This document shows positions 53,452 to 60,868 of a DNA stretch of 64,000 nt, piece by piece; within the stretch, counting starts at the first letter, position 1; each line of letters begins with the position of its first letter. Under the pieces are notes generated by a model that saw only the letters and a list, made by a program, of their open reading frames with translations, made no database searches and was not told the DNA's origin. The position numbers and the translations under genes are program-made. Origin of the DNA: Gemmatimonadota bacterium. GTDB taxonomy: Bacteria > Gemmatimonadota > Gemmatimonadetes > Longimicrobiales > Gaopeijiaceae. Where the stretch lies: NCBI GenBank assembly GCA_030428885.1, contig JAUIEJ010000010.1, positions 186,001 through 250,000 on the forward strand, written 5' to 3'.

Positions 53452-53668
53452 GGGGAGACGACGCACCCGTGCGCCCCCCTGCGACTCGATCCAGGGAAAC
53501 TCGCGACGAAGGATCGAGGCCACGTGTTCGAGGCCGTACCGGCCCTCGTCCAGCGGTGGGTCAAACGGTGGGACGGGGGGCGGCCCGGCCGGGTCTGAGC
53601 GGGATACGAAACAGCCCAGATCCGCGCCAGAACCGCACAAATCCGGGCCGTGGAGTGGCCCCGTTTGA

Positions 53669-53707
53669 ATTAAAAGTCCGTTGCTCTGCCAGCTGAGCTA
53701 CCGGCTC
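53669..53707 (-). pseudogene. 5' half of interrupted host tRNA-Lys (attR side)
   Basis: On the minus strand from 53707 the sequence gives acceptor GAGCCGG, D arm GCTC AGCTGGCAGA GAGC-type, anticodon stem strand ACGGA and loop CTTTTAA. It then stops; the following element sequence (TCAAACGGGG) does not continue a tRNA. Joined to 45560-45606 the ACGGA/TCCGT stem pairs perfectly. It contains the right att core (53669-53681). A TAGGTT box lies upstream, so the host promoter probably remains and may transcribe into the element. Confidence 0.9.
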
Positions 53708-53843
53708 TGATCGAAGGAACCTAGGGGCTCCGAGCCGTCCTGAGTAGGACCGACGGGCGGGTGTGGTCTGGACGGACGACCCGGGGCGCGTAGGATTCCC
53801 AAAGCGCGGCTCTCGAGCGCGACCGCCTTCGACCCGGACCCCC

Positions 53844-54617
53844 GTGCCCGCCACTCCGCCTCCGCCCCCGACGCCCTGCCCCAACTGTGGCACCGCAGGG
53901 CCCGGACCCTACTGCTCCGGGTGCGGACGCCGACGGGTGAGCGCGCTTCCCACGACCCGGGAGTTCCTGGCGGGGGCGTGGGAGGAGTTCGGGGGCATCG
54001 AGCGGCGGTTCTTCCGCACCCTCCGCCAGGTGCTGCTCCGGCCCGGGCAGACCACCCGGGACATGGCCGAGGGTCGGGGGGCCATGCACGTCCCTCCCCT
54101 GCGCATGGTCCTCGCCCTGGCCCTCGTCTACTTCGCCGTGGCGGCGGCCACCCCTCTGGACGTGCCGCTGGTGGCGGGCTTCGGATTCGTGAACGGCGAC
54201 GACTTCGTCGATCGCTGGGTGCCCCGGATCGTGTTCGTGGCGATCCCGGCCTTCGCCGCGCTGCTCTGGCTGTTCTACCCGAAGGGCGGGTACGTGCGCC
54301 CCCTGGTGTTCGCCGTGTACTTCCACGGGGCCATCTACGCCATGAATGCCCTGTCCGAACTGGTGGTGCTGGGGGCGGGATGGGCGGGGGCGAACGCGGT
54401 GCCCTTCACGGCCCCGGCCCTCAACGTCTGGTTCGTCGTCTACCTCTTCGCGGCCCTGCGCCGGCTCCAGGGCGGGCGCATGAAGCCGGCGGTGGTGACC
54501 CTCGTGGTGACCCTGCTCTACGCGGTGGTCTGGGGCCTGCTGGTGGTGGGACTGCTCGTGGGATCGGGCACCTACACCCTGGACCAGCTCCTGTCGGGTA
54601 CGCGCCTGGACGGCTGA
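53844..54617 (+). CDS. DUF3667-type zinc-ribbon membrane protein
   Basis: The protein begins with a zinc ribbon (CPNCGTAGPGPYCSGCGRRRV) followed by a DUF3667 signature: FLAGAWEEFGGIERRFFRTLRQVLLRPGQTTRDMAEGRG and PPLRMVLALALVYF. Four to five membrane helices follow. The family is common in Bacteroidetes and Gemmatimonadota; function unknown. I place the start at GTG 53844, just before the ribbon; the track's 53763 start adds 27 unlikely residues and there is no clear Shine-Dalgarno for either. It is the first gene outside the element on the right. Confidence 0.85.
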   Translation: MPATPPPPPTPCPNCGTAGPGPYCSGCGRRRVSALPTTREFLAGAWEEFGGIERRFFRTLRQVLLRPGQTTRDMAEGRGAMHVPPLRMVLALALVYFAVAAATPLDVPLVAGFGFVNGDDFVDRWVPRIVFVAIPAFAALLWLFYPKGGYVRPLVFAVYFHGAIYAMNALSELVVLGAGWAGANAVPFTAPALNVWFVVYLFAALRRLQGGRMKPAVVTLVVTLLYAVVWGLLVVGLLVGSGTYTLDQLLSGTRLDG

Positions 54618-54631
54618 GGGGCGCGCTCAAC

Positions 54632-55495
54632 CTACCCGCAGGCCGCGAGCCCCTGCCCTACCCGGGCCTCGTCGATGGCGCGCCGCGCGTTCACGAGGAA
54701 CGCCGGGAGTCCCTCGGGATCCACGAACGCCTCGGCCTCGCCCGCCCGGACCCGCTCCGCCTTGCCGGCGAGACCGAAGAAGCCGCCGTGGTTGGAGAGG
54801 AAGACGTCGGCCTCCAGGGCCTCCAATCGCGTGAGGCTCCGGCAGAAGTCGTCGGCCTGACCGGCGTAGGTGGCGTCGTCGCCGGCGAGGTCGTAGAGGT
54901 CGAGGACGCTCAAGCTGCACACGAGCACGAACGGCCGCTCCACGCCGGCAACCCGCATGGTGCCTCGCCAACTCGTGCACCCGGGCGTGTGACCCGGGGT
55001 GAGCACCGCGGTCAGGGCGGCGTCGCCGACCCGCACCGTCTCGCCGTCGGCCACGAGGGCGTCGACCGTGGCGGCGGCGTACCCGTCGGAGGCGAACCCG
55101 AAGTCCGTCCCCGCTTCCACGAAGGGCGCGTCTGCCTCCGACACCCGCAGCTCGGCGCCGGTGGCGGCGAGAAGGGAGGCCAGCCCCCCCACGTGGTCCC
55201 AGTGGGCGTGGGTCACGAGCACCACGCGGATGTCGGCGGGATCGAAGCCCAGCGATCGCACGCTTTCCAGGATCCCGGGTACGTTCTCGTCCACCGTCGG
55301 ATCCACCAGGATGTGGCCGTCGGACGAGGTGAACAGGAACGACGACAGCCCGGCGCTGCCCACGTAGTACACGTCGTCCGCGATGCGTACCGGATCGAAG
55401 GGTTCGGTCCAGCTCGGGGACTGGGCCGCGGCCGGGCTCGAGAGGAGGGCGACGAATGCCGGCAGGACGACGACGGGGAGCGCACGGCGGTGCAT
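54632..55495 (-). CDS. Subclass B3-like metallo-beta-lactamase
   Basis: The 287-residue exported protein has a signal peptide and the zinc ligands of a subclass B3 metallo-beta-lactamase: H96-A-H98-W-D100-H101 (HAHWDHVGG), H169 (PGHTPGCTSW) and H236 (SNHGGFF). The GHTPGCTSW pattern is typical of B3 enzymes. Class B3 enzymes hydrolyse beta-lactams with two zinc ions, but environmental homologues without tested activity are very common, so beta-lactam resistance is only inferred. It lies convergent with the DUF3667 gene and diverges from the 55513 gene. ATG 55495 has CGGAG seven bases upstream. Confidence 0.85.
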   Translation of the reverse strand: MHRRALPVVVLPAFVALLSSPAAAQSPSWTEPFDPVRIADDVYYVGSAGLSSFLFTSSDGHILVDPTVDENVPGILESVRSLGFDPADIRVVLVTHAHWDHVGGLASLLAATGAELRVSEADAPFVEAGTDFGFASDGYAAATVDALVADGETVRVGDAALTAVLTPGHTPGCTSWRGTMRVAGVERPFVLVCSLSVLDLYDLAGDDATYAGQADDFCRSLTRLEALEADVFLSNHGGFFGLAGKAERVRAGEAEAFVDPEGLPAFLVNARRAIDEARVGQGLAACG

Positions 55496-55512
55496 GGGAC
55501 TCCGGGGCGAGG

Positions 55513-56313
55513 GTGTGCGACACGACCCCTCTCCAACACCGGCGGGTCCGCCGCGGATCCCCGGGGGCCGCGTGGGCGGCGGCCGCGACCGTCGTAGCCA
55601 TGGGTCCCACCCTCGCGGCCGCCCAGACCACGCCGACCTGGGAACTCGAGGTCGAGGGCGGCCCGGTCTGGCAAACCACCAACGACGTGCGGATCCCCAA
55701 CGACGCGTCGGCGACGCGGTTCTCCCTCCGGGAGCTGGCGGGCGCCGGCCCGTGGGCTGCGGGACGCGTGTACGTCACGTGGAACCTCTCCGAACGCCAC
55801 GGGCTCCGTGCCCTGGCCGCCCCCCTCACCGTGACGGGCACGGGCACGCCGGACCGGTCCATCTCGTTCGCCGGGGTCGACTACGAGGCCGGGGTGCCCG
55901 CCGACGCGACCTACACCTTCGATTCATACCGCCTCACCTACCGCTACCGGTGGCATCACGGTGCGTCGACCACGGCCTGGATCGGCTTCACCGCCAAGAT
56001 CCGGGACGCGGTGACCGCGCTGGAGCAGAGCGGACGATCGAGCCGGAAGACCAACGTGGGGTTCGTCCCGCTGCTGCATCTGGCCGGGGACTGGCGGCTG
56101 GCGCCTCGGTGGACCGCGAGCCTCGACGTCGACGCCCTGGCGGGGGGCCCGGGACGCGCCGAAGACGCCGCCGTGGAGATCGGCTACGACGTGGGCGACG
56201 CGTGGACGATCCAGGCCGGCTACCGCACCGTGGAGGGCGGCGCCGACGTGGACGAGGTCTACGCCTTCGCGTGGCTCCACTATGCCACGATGTCGGTGGT
56301 CTGGCGGCCCTGA
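55513..56313 (+). CDS. Outer-membrane-type beta-barrel protein, function unknown
   Basis: The 266-residue product has a signal peptide (RRVRRGSPGAAWAAAATVVAMGPTLAAAQ) and beta-strand-rich mature region with alternating aromatic/polar residues (YRLTYRYRWHH, TAWIGFTAKIRD, YAFAWLHYATMSVVWRP), and ends with an aromatic residue pattern near the C-terminus, fitting an outer-membrane barrel. I chose the GTG at 55513; a track start at 55456 would overlap the divergent lactamase gene. No family assigned. It could be a small porin-like or surface structural protein. Confidence 0.65.
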   Translation: MCDTTPLQHRRVRRGSPGAAWAAAATVVAMGPTLAAAQTTPTWELEVEGGPVWQTTNDVRIPNDASATRFSLRELAGAGPWAAGRVYVTWNLSERHGLRALAAPLTVTGTGTPDRSISFAGVDYEAGVPADATYTFDSYRLTYRYRWHHGASTTAWIGFTAKIRDAVTALEQSGRSSRKTNVGFVPLLHLAGDWRLAPRWTASLDVDALAGGPGRAEDAAVEIGYDVGDAWTIQAGYRTVEGGADVDEVYAFAWLHYATMSVVWRP

Positions 56314-56329
56314 ACCCGGGCCTACGCCC

Positions 56330-57628
56330 TCACGCCAACAGCTCCCGCTCCCTCTCGAGACGGGCCGCCATGGCCCGGCGGAAGTCGGCGCCGAGACCCA
56401 CCGCCCGGGCCCGGGCGTCCCACGTGGACACGGCCTCCAGGACCTCGTCCACGATGGCCCGGGCCTGGGCGCTGCGGATGTCGAAGGCGTGGGCGACCTT
56501 CAGGCAGTCCTCCCGATCGATGCCCACGAACTTTCCCGCCACCGACATCTGGTGCTGGCGGGTCCAGGCGTCGTTTTCGGCGAACGAGACGTCGTAGGCC
56601 GGCGAGAGCCGCCACTCGCCCTCCGGGCTCATGAGGAAGGCGAAGTTCTTGAGGTGGTCGTCGTAGTTGACCGTGGCCAGGGCGAAGACCATGCGGCGGA
56701 AGGCCTGCACCACGGCCGTCTGGGGCATTCCGAGGCGCCGGATCACGTCGAAGTAGTCCTCGTAGCCGATCTGGTACTGCACGTTGTAGTCCAGGTGCAG
56801 CATGCCCCCCAGGGTGTGCATGTGCACCTTCGAGCCATCGAGCTCCCGGTCGAAGCGGCGGGTCATGAAGTGGGCGAGACCGTCGTCGCCCTGGAGTAGA
56901 TGGGTCTCGGCCATGTCGATGCCGCAGTCCCCGGCCATCTGGGCGTAGACGTACTCGAGGCGGCCCCACGGTCCCGGCTCGTAGGTCACCCGGTTTTCGA
57001 TGCCTCCTGAGGCCTTCGTCACCCCGTCGAACTTGATGATCCAGGGCTCGTCCCCCTCCTCGGGCGGGGCGTGACCGGACCGGACCCGATCGTCGGCCCG
57101 GTTCCAGAGGATCCCGGCCTTGGGCCGGGCGCCCCCCACGGTGGCCCCGACGCTGATGATCTCGGCGATGGCGTCGGTGGTGGCGCCTTCGATGACCCGC
57201 CGGGCCTGCGCGACCAGCGAGCGGACTTCCAGCGCGTGGTCGATCTCGGGGGTGGTCCTGGCCGCGGGGTGATACTCCAGGGCCCCCGGGCCCCGGTCGC
57301 CGACGTAGAGGAGCTTCTGGAGCGGCGTGACGCGCCGGCCCCGCAACGCCCCGTCGAAGTGGGCCTGGATGAGCGCCGTGCCGAAGCGATCGGGGAGTGA
57401 ATCGGCGACAACGCCCGGAAGGCCCTCGAAGGCCGGGGAGCGGGCCAGCTCGGGAAAGGTGCGGGGCGTGGGGTCGGAGACCGGCAGGTTGAGGGGGGAG
57501 ATCTCGACACCCTTGGCGGCGAAGTCGGGGTCGTACTGGACGATGTGACGCCCGTCCGACTCGGACTCCAGCAGGCCCGCGACCCGCTCGCCGTGGAGGA
57601 CCACGTCGGCCCGGGAGTACTCAGCCAT
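56330..57628 (-). CDS. hipA: HipA-family serine/threonine kinase toxin
   Basis: The 432-residue protein has the HipA N-terminal couple domain (ADVVLHGERVAGLLE...FEGLPGVVADSLPDRFG) and C-terminal kinase (ISVGATVGGARPKAGIL, WIIKFDG, ATVNYDDHLKNFAFL, LSPAYDVSF). The NYDDHLKNF catalytic loop and DVSF metal-binding motif are intact; HipA phosphorylates glutamyl-tRNA synthetase (or in relatives other tRNA synthetases), giving growth arrest. It overlaps the antitoxin gene by 8 bases. The surroundings lack mobile signatures, so it appears chromosomal. Confidence 0.92.
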   Translation of the reverse strand: MAEYSRADVVLHGERVAGLLESESDGRHIVQYDPDFAAKGVEISPLNLPVSDPTPRTFPELARSPAFEGLPGVVADSLPDRFGTALIQAHFDGALRGRRVTPLQKLLYVGDRGPGALEYHPAARTTPEIDHALEVRSLVAQARRVIEGATTDAIAEIISVGATVGGARPKAGILWNRADDRVRSGHAPPEEGDEPWIIKFDGVTKASGGIENRVTYEPGPWGRLEYVYAQMAGDCGIDMAETHLLQGDDGLAHFMTRRFDRELDGSKVHMHTLGGMLHLDYNVQYQIGYEDYFDVIRRLGMPQTAVVQAFRRMVFALATVNYDDHLKNFAFLMSPEGEWRLSPAYDVSFAENDAWTRQHQMSVAGKFVGIDREDCLKVAHAFDIRSAQARAIVDEVLEAVSTWDARARAVGLGADFRRAMAARLERERELLA

Positions 57629-57950
57629 CGCCGTCGCCCTCGCCCCGCCCCGACCCCGAGGCCCGGCGGCGCGGCGTCCCCCGGGCCCCCGAGATCTCGA
57701 AGGGCGACACCTCCACGTCGGCCACCAGCACGTCGAGGTCGCCCAATCGACCCAGGGCCCGGAGCACCTGGATCAGGGTGGCCAGGTTCGTGTTGGCGCC
57801 GGTTTCGAGGCGCTGGACCGTGGCGATCCCGACACCGGCGGCGGCGGCCAATTCGGACTGGGTCTGGTTGCGCTGGAGTCGGAGCCGCTCGATGCGCCCT
57901 CCGATCTCCTCCAGGACGCCGGGCGTACGGGAGGTCTGGCGGATTTTCAT
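57621..57950 (-). CDS. hipB: HipB-family Xre antitoxin
   Basis: The 109-residue protein is an Xre-type helix-turn-helix antitoxin: GGRIERLRLQRNQTQSELAAAAGVGIATVQRLETGANTNLATLIQVLRALG. I start it at ATG 57950 (MKIRQTSRTPG) rather than the track's 57983, which lies in the AT-rich promoter region. An arginine/glycine-rich C-terminal tail (RGTPRRRASGSGRGEGDGDG) is unusual for HipB. It overlaps hipA by 8 bases, as in standard hipBA modules, and presumably neutralises HipA and represses the operon. Confidence 0.9.
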   Translation of the reverse strand: MKIRQTSRTPGVLEEIGGRIERLRLQRNQTQSELAAAAGVGIATVQRLETGANTNLATLIQVLRALGRLGDLDVLVADVEVSPFEISGARGTPRRRASGSGRGEGDGDG

Positions 57951-58020
57951 AATCACTCGTAAACGATGTGTTAAAGCCTGCACACCCTCATAATATATCA
58001 GATACGATCATTTCTCGAAA
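57951..58020 (-). promoter_or_regulatory. AT-rich promoter/operator region of hipBA
   Basis: The 70 bases before hipB are markedly AT-rich and contain TATATTA (minus strand, about 57991-57999) as a -10-like box and a palindrome TCGTAAACGA (57958-57967) with arms TCGT/ACGA just ahead of the ATG. HipB-type repressors bind palindromes here. Exact -35 not identified. Confidence 0.5.
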
Positions 58021-58106
58021 CATCTGAATCGCTGCGAGGCTCGGCCCGGGCGCCGCCGAAACGAAATGCTGGTCCGCTGGCCCCGCTTCCGCGTACCTTG
58101 GCCGCC

Positions 58107-60434
58107 ATGACGCCTTCTTCCCGTCGGACCCGGCCCTCCCCCGCCCCGGACGCCCCCACCCCGCGCCCGCCCTACCGCTGGGCGGCTCTGGCCGGCGTCG
58201 TGGTCTTCGCCCTCTACGCGCTGACGTTGGCGCGCTCCACCGCCTTCTGGGACGCCAGCGAATACATCGCCACGGGGCACATCCTGGGCATTCCCCATCC
58301 CCCGGGGAATCCCCTCTTCGTGGTGCTGGCCCGGGCGTGGTCGGTGCTGCTCGAGCCCACGGGTCTGTCGGTGGCGGTGCGCATCAACCTGTTCAGCGCC
58401 TTCATGAGCGCCGCGGCCCACGGCCTCTGGTTCCTGGTGCTCCACCACGTGCTGCGGTCGTTCTCGGCGGATCGGGTCTTCCGCCTGGTGGGCGCCGGTG
58501 TGGCCACCCTGGTGAGCGCCACGGCGTTCACCGTCTGGAACCAGTCGAACGTGAACGAGAAGGTCTACACGGTGTCGCTCCTCACCATCGCCCTGCTGTC
58601 GTGGCTGGCGGTGCGCTGGTTCGAACAGCGGGGCCGGCCACGGGCCCACCGCCTCCTGGTCCTCATGGCCTTCGTCCTGGCCCTGAGCGTGGGCAACCAC
58701 CTCATGGCCTTCCTGGCCGCGCCGGCCCTGGCGGTGTTCGTGCTCCGGGCCCAGCCCCGACTGCTCCTGAACTGGAAGCTCCTGCCCCCGGCGGCGGTGG
58801 CCGTGCTTCTGGGGCTCTCCATCCACCTGGTGCTCCCCATCCGGGCCGAGCTCGATCCGGTGATCAACGAGGCGGCGCCGGAGTGCGAGTCGCTGGGGAG
58901 CGCCCTGGGGGCCATCGCCACCTACGGTCGGGCGGGGTGTGCGCCCCTGAGCGCCGCCCTCACCCGGGCCCAGTACACGGTGGAGGGCGAACCGGGCCCG
59001 GGGCTCACCGGCCCCCGCCAGGCCCCGCTGAGCGCCCAGGTCCTGAACTACGCCCAGTACTTCGACTGGCAGTGGGGACGTTCGATCCAGGGCGACGATC
59101 GGCTGCTTCCGCCCCTCCGGGCCCTGGTGACGCTGCTGTTCCTGGGGCTCGGGCTGTGGGGCGCGCTGGAGCACCGCCGCCGGGACGGGCCGACCTTCGC
59201 CTACGTGGCCGTGCTCTTCGCCACGCTGTCGGTGGGGCTGGTCTGGTATCTCAACTTCCAGTGGGGGTTCTCGATCCCCGATCCGGCGGTCGACCCCACG
59301 GTCCACGAGGTACGGGAGCGCGACTACTTCTTCATTCTTTCGTTTTCGGTCTGGGGACTGTGGGCGGGCCTGGGGATCGTGGCGGCGTGGCACACCCTGG
59401 CGGAGCGGGCCGGCTCCCTCGCCCGGGGGGCTCCGGTGCTGGCCCTGGCCCTGATTCCCCTGGTGCTGAACGCCCCCTGGGCCGACCGCTCCGGTGACCG
59501 TGTCGCCCGGGACTTCGCCTACAACCTGCTCATGTCGGTGGAGCCGTACGGAGTCCTCTTCACCAACGGGGACAACGACACCTTCCCCCTCTGGTACCTC
59601 CAGGAGGTGGAGGGCATCCGCCGGGACGTGACCGTGGTGGTCTCGACCTACCTGGACACCGAATGGTACGCCCGGCAGCTCCGGGATCTCACCCGTCCGT
59701 GCGAGGACGGGCGGGACTGGGCCGACGATCCCACCCGCATCATCTGCCAGCGGCCCTACGCCACCGCCGACGTGGCCGCGGTCTACACCCACGACGCCGA
59801 CACGGTGGCGCCCCATCAGACGGCGCTGATGATGGACGCGCCGGTGAAGGTGCCGTCGCGGCCGATCCTGGATCTGGACGACGACACCCTGCGCCAGGTG
59901 GCCGGGCAGCTCTGGCCCCTGCCGGCGGGGCAGCGCTTCGCCTTCGGCGAGGTGCGCACCGCCCTCCCGGTGGACACGGTGCTGTACCCCCGGCACCAGT
60001 TCATGCTGGCGATCCTGGACGCCGCCGTGGGCGATCGGCCCGTCTACTTCTCCACCAGCACCAACGCCGGCGACTGGCTGGGCCTGGACCCCTACCTGGT
60101 GCGCCAGGGGTTCGCCTTCCGGCTTCACGAGGGACTCCTCCCAGACACGGCACCGGCGGGGGTGGTGGGACTCCCGGAAGACTGGCCCCTCACCGTGGTC
60201 ACGGGACGCTGGCTGGACCTGGACCGGACCCGAACCCTCCTGGACGACGTGTTCCTGCGCCGCGACGGGCTGCCCGACTGGGACCACTGGCCCGACATGG
60301 CGGCGGGGGCGTTTCCCATGTACTGGGCGTGGACCCACTACGCCCTGGCCCAGGGCGCTCTGGGCCAGGGCGATCGGGCCGAAGCCCAGCGCCACCTGGC
60401 CATGGGCGATCGCTGGGCGGACCTGGGGAGCTGA
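58107..60434 (+). CDS. DUF2723 family membrane protein, probable glycosyltransferase-like
   Basis: The 775-residue protein has a hydrophobic N-terminal half with about ten membrane helices and the DUF2723 signatures: TAFWDASEYIATGHILGIPHPPGNPLFVVLARAW and FTVWNQSNVNEKVYTVSLLTIALLSWL. The D-A-S-E-Y motif sits in the first periplasmic loop, as in GT-C enzymes. A large soluble C-terminal half contains LFTNGDNDTFPLWYLQEVEGIRRDVTVV and a TPR-like end. DUF2723 proteins are protein O-mannosyltransferase-like GT-C enzymes common in Bacteroidetes and Gemmatimonadota, role in glycoprotein or lipid modification not established. ATG 58107. Confidence 0.87.
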   Translation: MTPSSRRTRPSPAPDAPTPRPPYRWAALAGVVVFALYALTLARSTAFWDASEYIATGHILGIPHPPGNPLFVVLARAWSVLLEPTGLSVAVRINLFSAFMSAAAHGLWFLVLHHVLRSFSADRVFRLVGAGVATLVSATAFTVWNQSNVNEKVYTVSLLTIALLSWLAVRWFEQRGRPRAHRLLVLMAFVLALSVGNHLMAFLAAPALAVFVLRAQPRLLLNWKLLPPAAVAVLLGLSIHLVLPIRAELDPVINEAAPECESLGSALGAIATYGRAGCAPLSAALTRAQYTVEGEPGPGLTGPRQAPLSAQVLNYAQYFDWQWGRSIQGDDRLLPPLRALVTLLFLGLGLWGALEHRRRDGPTFAYVAVLFATLSVGLVWYLNFQWGFSIPDPAVDPTVHEVRERDYFFILSFSVWGLWAGLGIVAAWHTLAERAGSLARGAPVLALALIPLVLNAPWADRSGDRVARDFAYNLLMSVEPYGVLFTNGDNDTFPLWYLQEVEGIRRDVTVVVSTYLDTEWYARQLRDLTRPCEDGRDWADDPTRIICQRPYATADVAAVYTHDADTVAPHQTALMMDAPVKVPSRPILDLDDDTLRQVAGQLWPLPAGQRFAFGEVRTALPVDTVLYPRHQFMLAILDAAVGDRPVYFSTSTNAGDWLGLDPYLVRQGFAFRLHEGLLPDTAPAGVVGLPEDWPLTVVTGRWLDLDRTRTLLDDVFLRRDGLPDWDHWPDMAAGAFPMYWAWTHYALAQGALGQGDRAEAQRHLAMGDRWADLGS

Positions 60435-60443
60435 GCCCCTGGC

Positions 60444-60498
60444 TTGACCCCGGCGGAGGGATCCAGTATTTCAGTTACTGAAGCACTCAGTTACTGAA
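60444..60498 (+). promoter_or_regulatory. Promoter with two PadR-type palindromes
   Basis: TTGACC (60444-60449), 17 bases, then TATTTC (60467-60472). Two palindromes TTCAGTTACTGAA (60470-60482, perfect 13-mer) and TCAGTTACTGAA (60487-60498) are spaced 16 bases apart and cover the -10 region and downstream. The padR start follows 17 bases later. This is a clear autoregulatory operator layout, the third of its kind in this window. Confidence 0.75.
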
Positions 60499-60514
60499 AC
60501 ACTACGGTGGCTCC

Positions 60515-60865
60515 ATGTCGTCCCCTCCCCCGCCCCTGCCGTTCAAGGTCACGCCCCAGGTCTTCCACGTCCTGCTCTCTCTGGTGGACGGGGAGATGCA
60601 CGCGTACGGAATCATGAAGGCCGTGGAGTCCCGCACGGAGGGGAGCCTCCGCATCGCGCCGGGGTCGCTCCACTTCACCCTGACCAAGCTCCTGGACGCA
60701 TCGCTCCTGGAGGAAGTCGAGGGCGAGGCCGACGACACGGGCGACTCCCGGCGGCGGCTCTACCGCCTCACGGAACGGGGCCGCCGGGTGGTCTCGGCGG
60801 AAGCCACCCAGCTCGCCCGGACGGTGGAGTTCGCCCGGGAGCGAAATCTCATCGGAGAGCGCTGA
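60515..60865 (+). CDS. PadR-family transcriptional regulator (third)
   Basis: The 116-residue PadR protein shows VFHVLLSLVDGEMHAYGIMKAVESRTEGSLRIAPGSLHFTLTKLLDASLLEEVEG and RRRLYRLTERG. It is the usual length and has the wing motif but a different recognition helix from the first two. It presumably represses its own gene and the permease gene starting four bases downstream by binding the two TTCAGTTACTGAA sites at 60470-60498. Confidence 0.92.
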   Translation: MSSPPPPLPFKVTPQVFHVLLSLVDGEMHAYGIMKAVESRTEGSLRIAPGSLHFTLTKLLDASLLEEVEGEADDTGDSRRRLYRLTERGRRVVSAEATQLARTVEFARERNLIGER

Positions 60866-60868
60866 GCG

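Larger units (their letters stand above)
52813..53665. other. Gene-free, repeat-rich stretch next to rep (origin-like)
   Basis: About 850 bases have no gene I can support: every open frame lacks protein-like composition and the apparent long ORF on the minus strand is read-through. The stretch contains G-rich 11-base repeats (53161-53230), a 22-base tandem repeat (53406-53451), and the arm-type repeat (53554-53577). It ends at the right att core. Placed between Rep and attR, it looks like a replication-origin and attachment region of the element. Confidence 0.6.
45594..53681. mobile_element. Integrative element inserted in the anticodon loop of tRNA-Lys
   Basis: The element is delimited by direct repeats ATTAAAAGTCCGT at 45594-45606 and 53669-53681, which are the anticodon loop and 5' stem strand of tRNA-Lys(UUU). 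From left to right it holds: surrogate tRNA-Lys, tyrosine recombinase, excisionase-like gene, acidic HTH protein, two unrecognised genes, PLD nuclease, DNA methyltransferase, HUH Rep, hairpin and a repeat-rich gene-free stretch. All genes are on the minus strand. Base composition is visibly lower in G+C than the flanks over about 47600-52250. Excision would restore an intact tRNA-Lys. No relaxosome, capsid or conjugation gene is seen. Confidence 0.88.

Noticed and set aside
52753-53640. N-terminal 296 residues of the track ORF that contains Rep
   Set aside because: Residues such as THRVTHRPTRRVTRR mirror DNA repeats and lack protein character. Rep motifs start shortly after the ATG at 52752, which is the normal spacing.
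56330-57950. hipBA as part of the mobile element
   Set aside because: It lies about 2.6 kb outside the right att core with ordinary genes between, so nothing ties it to the element.
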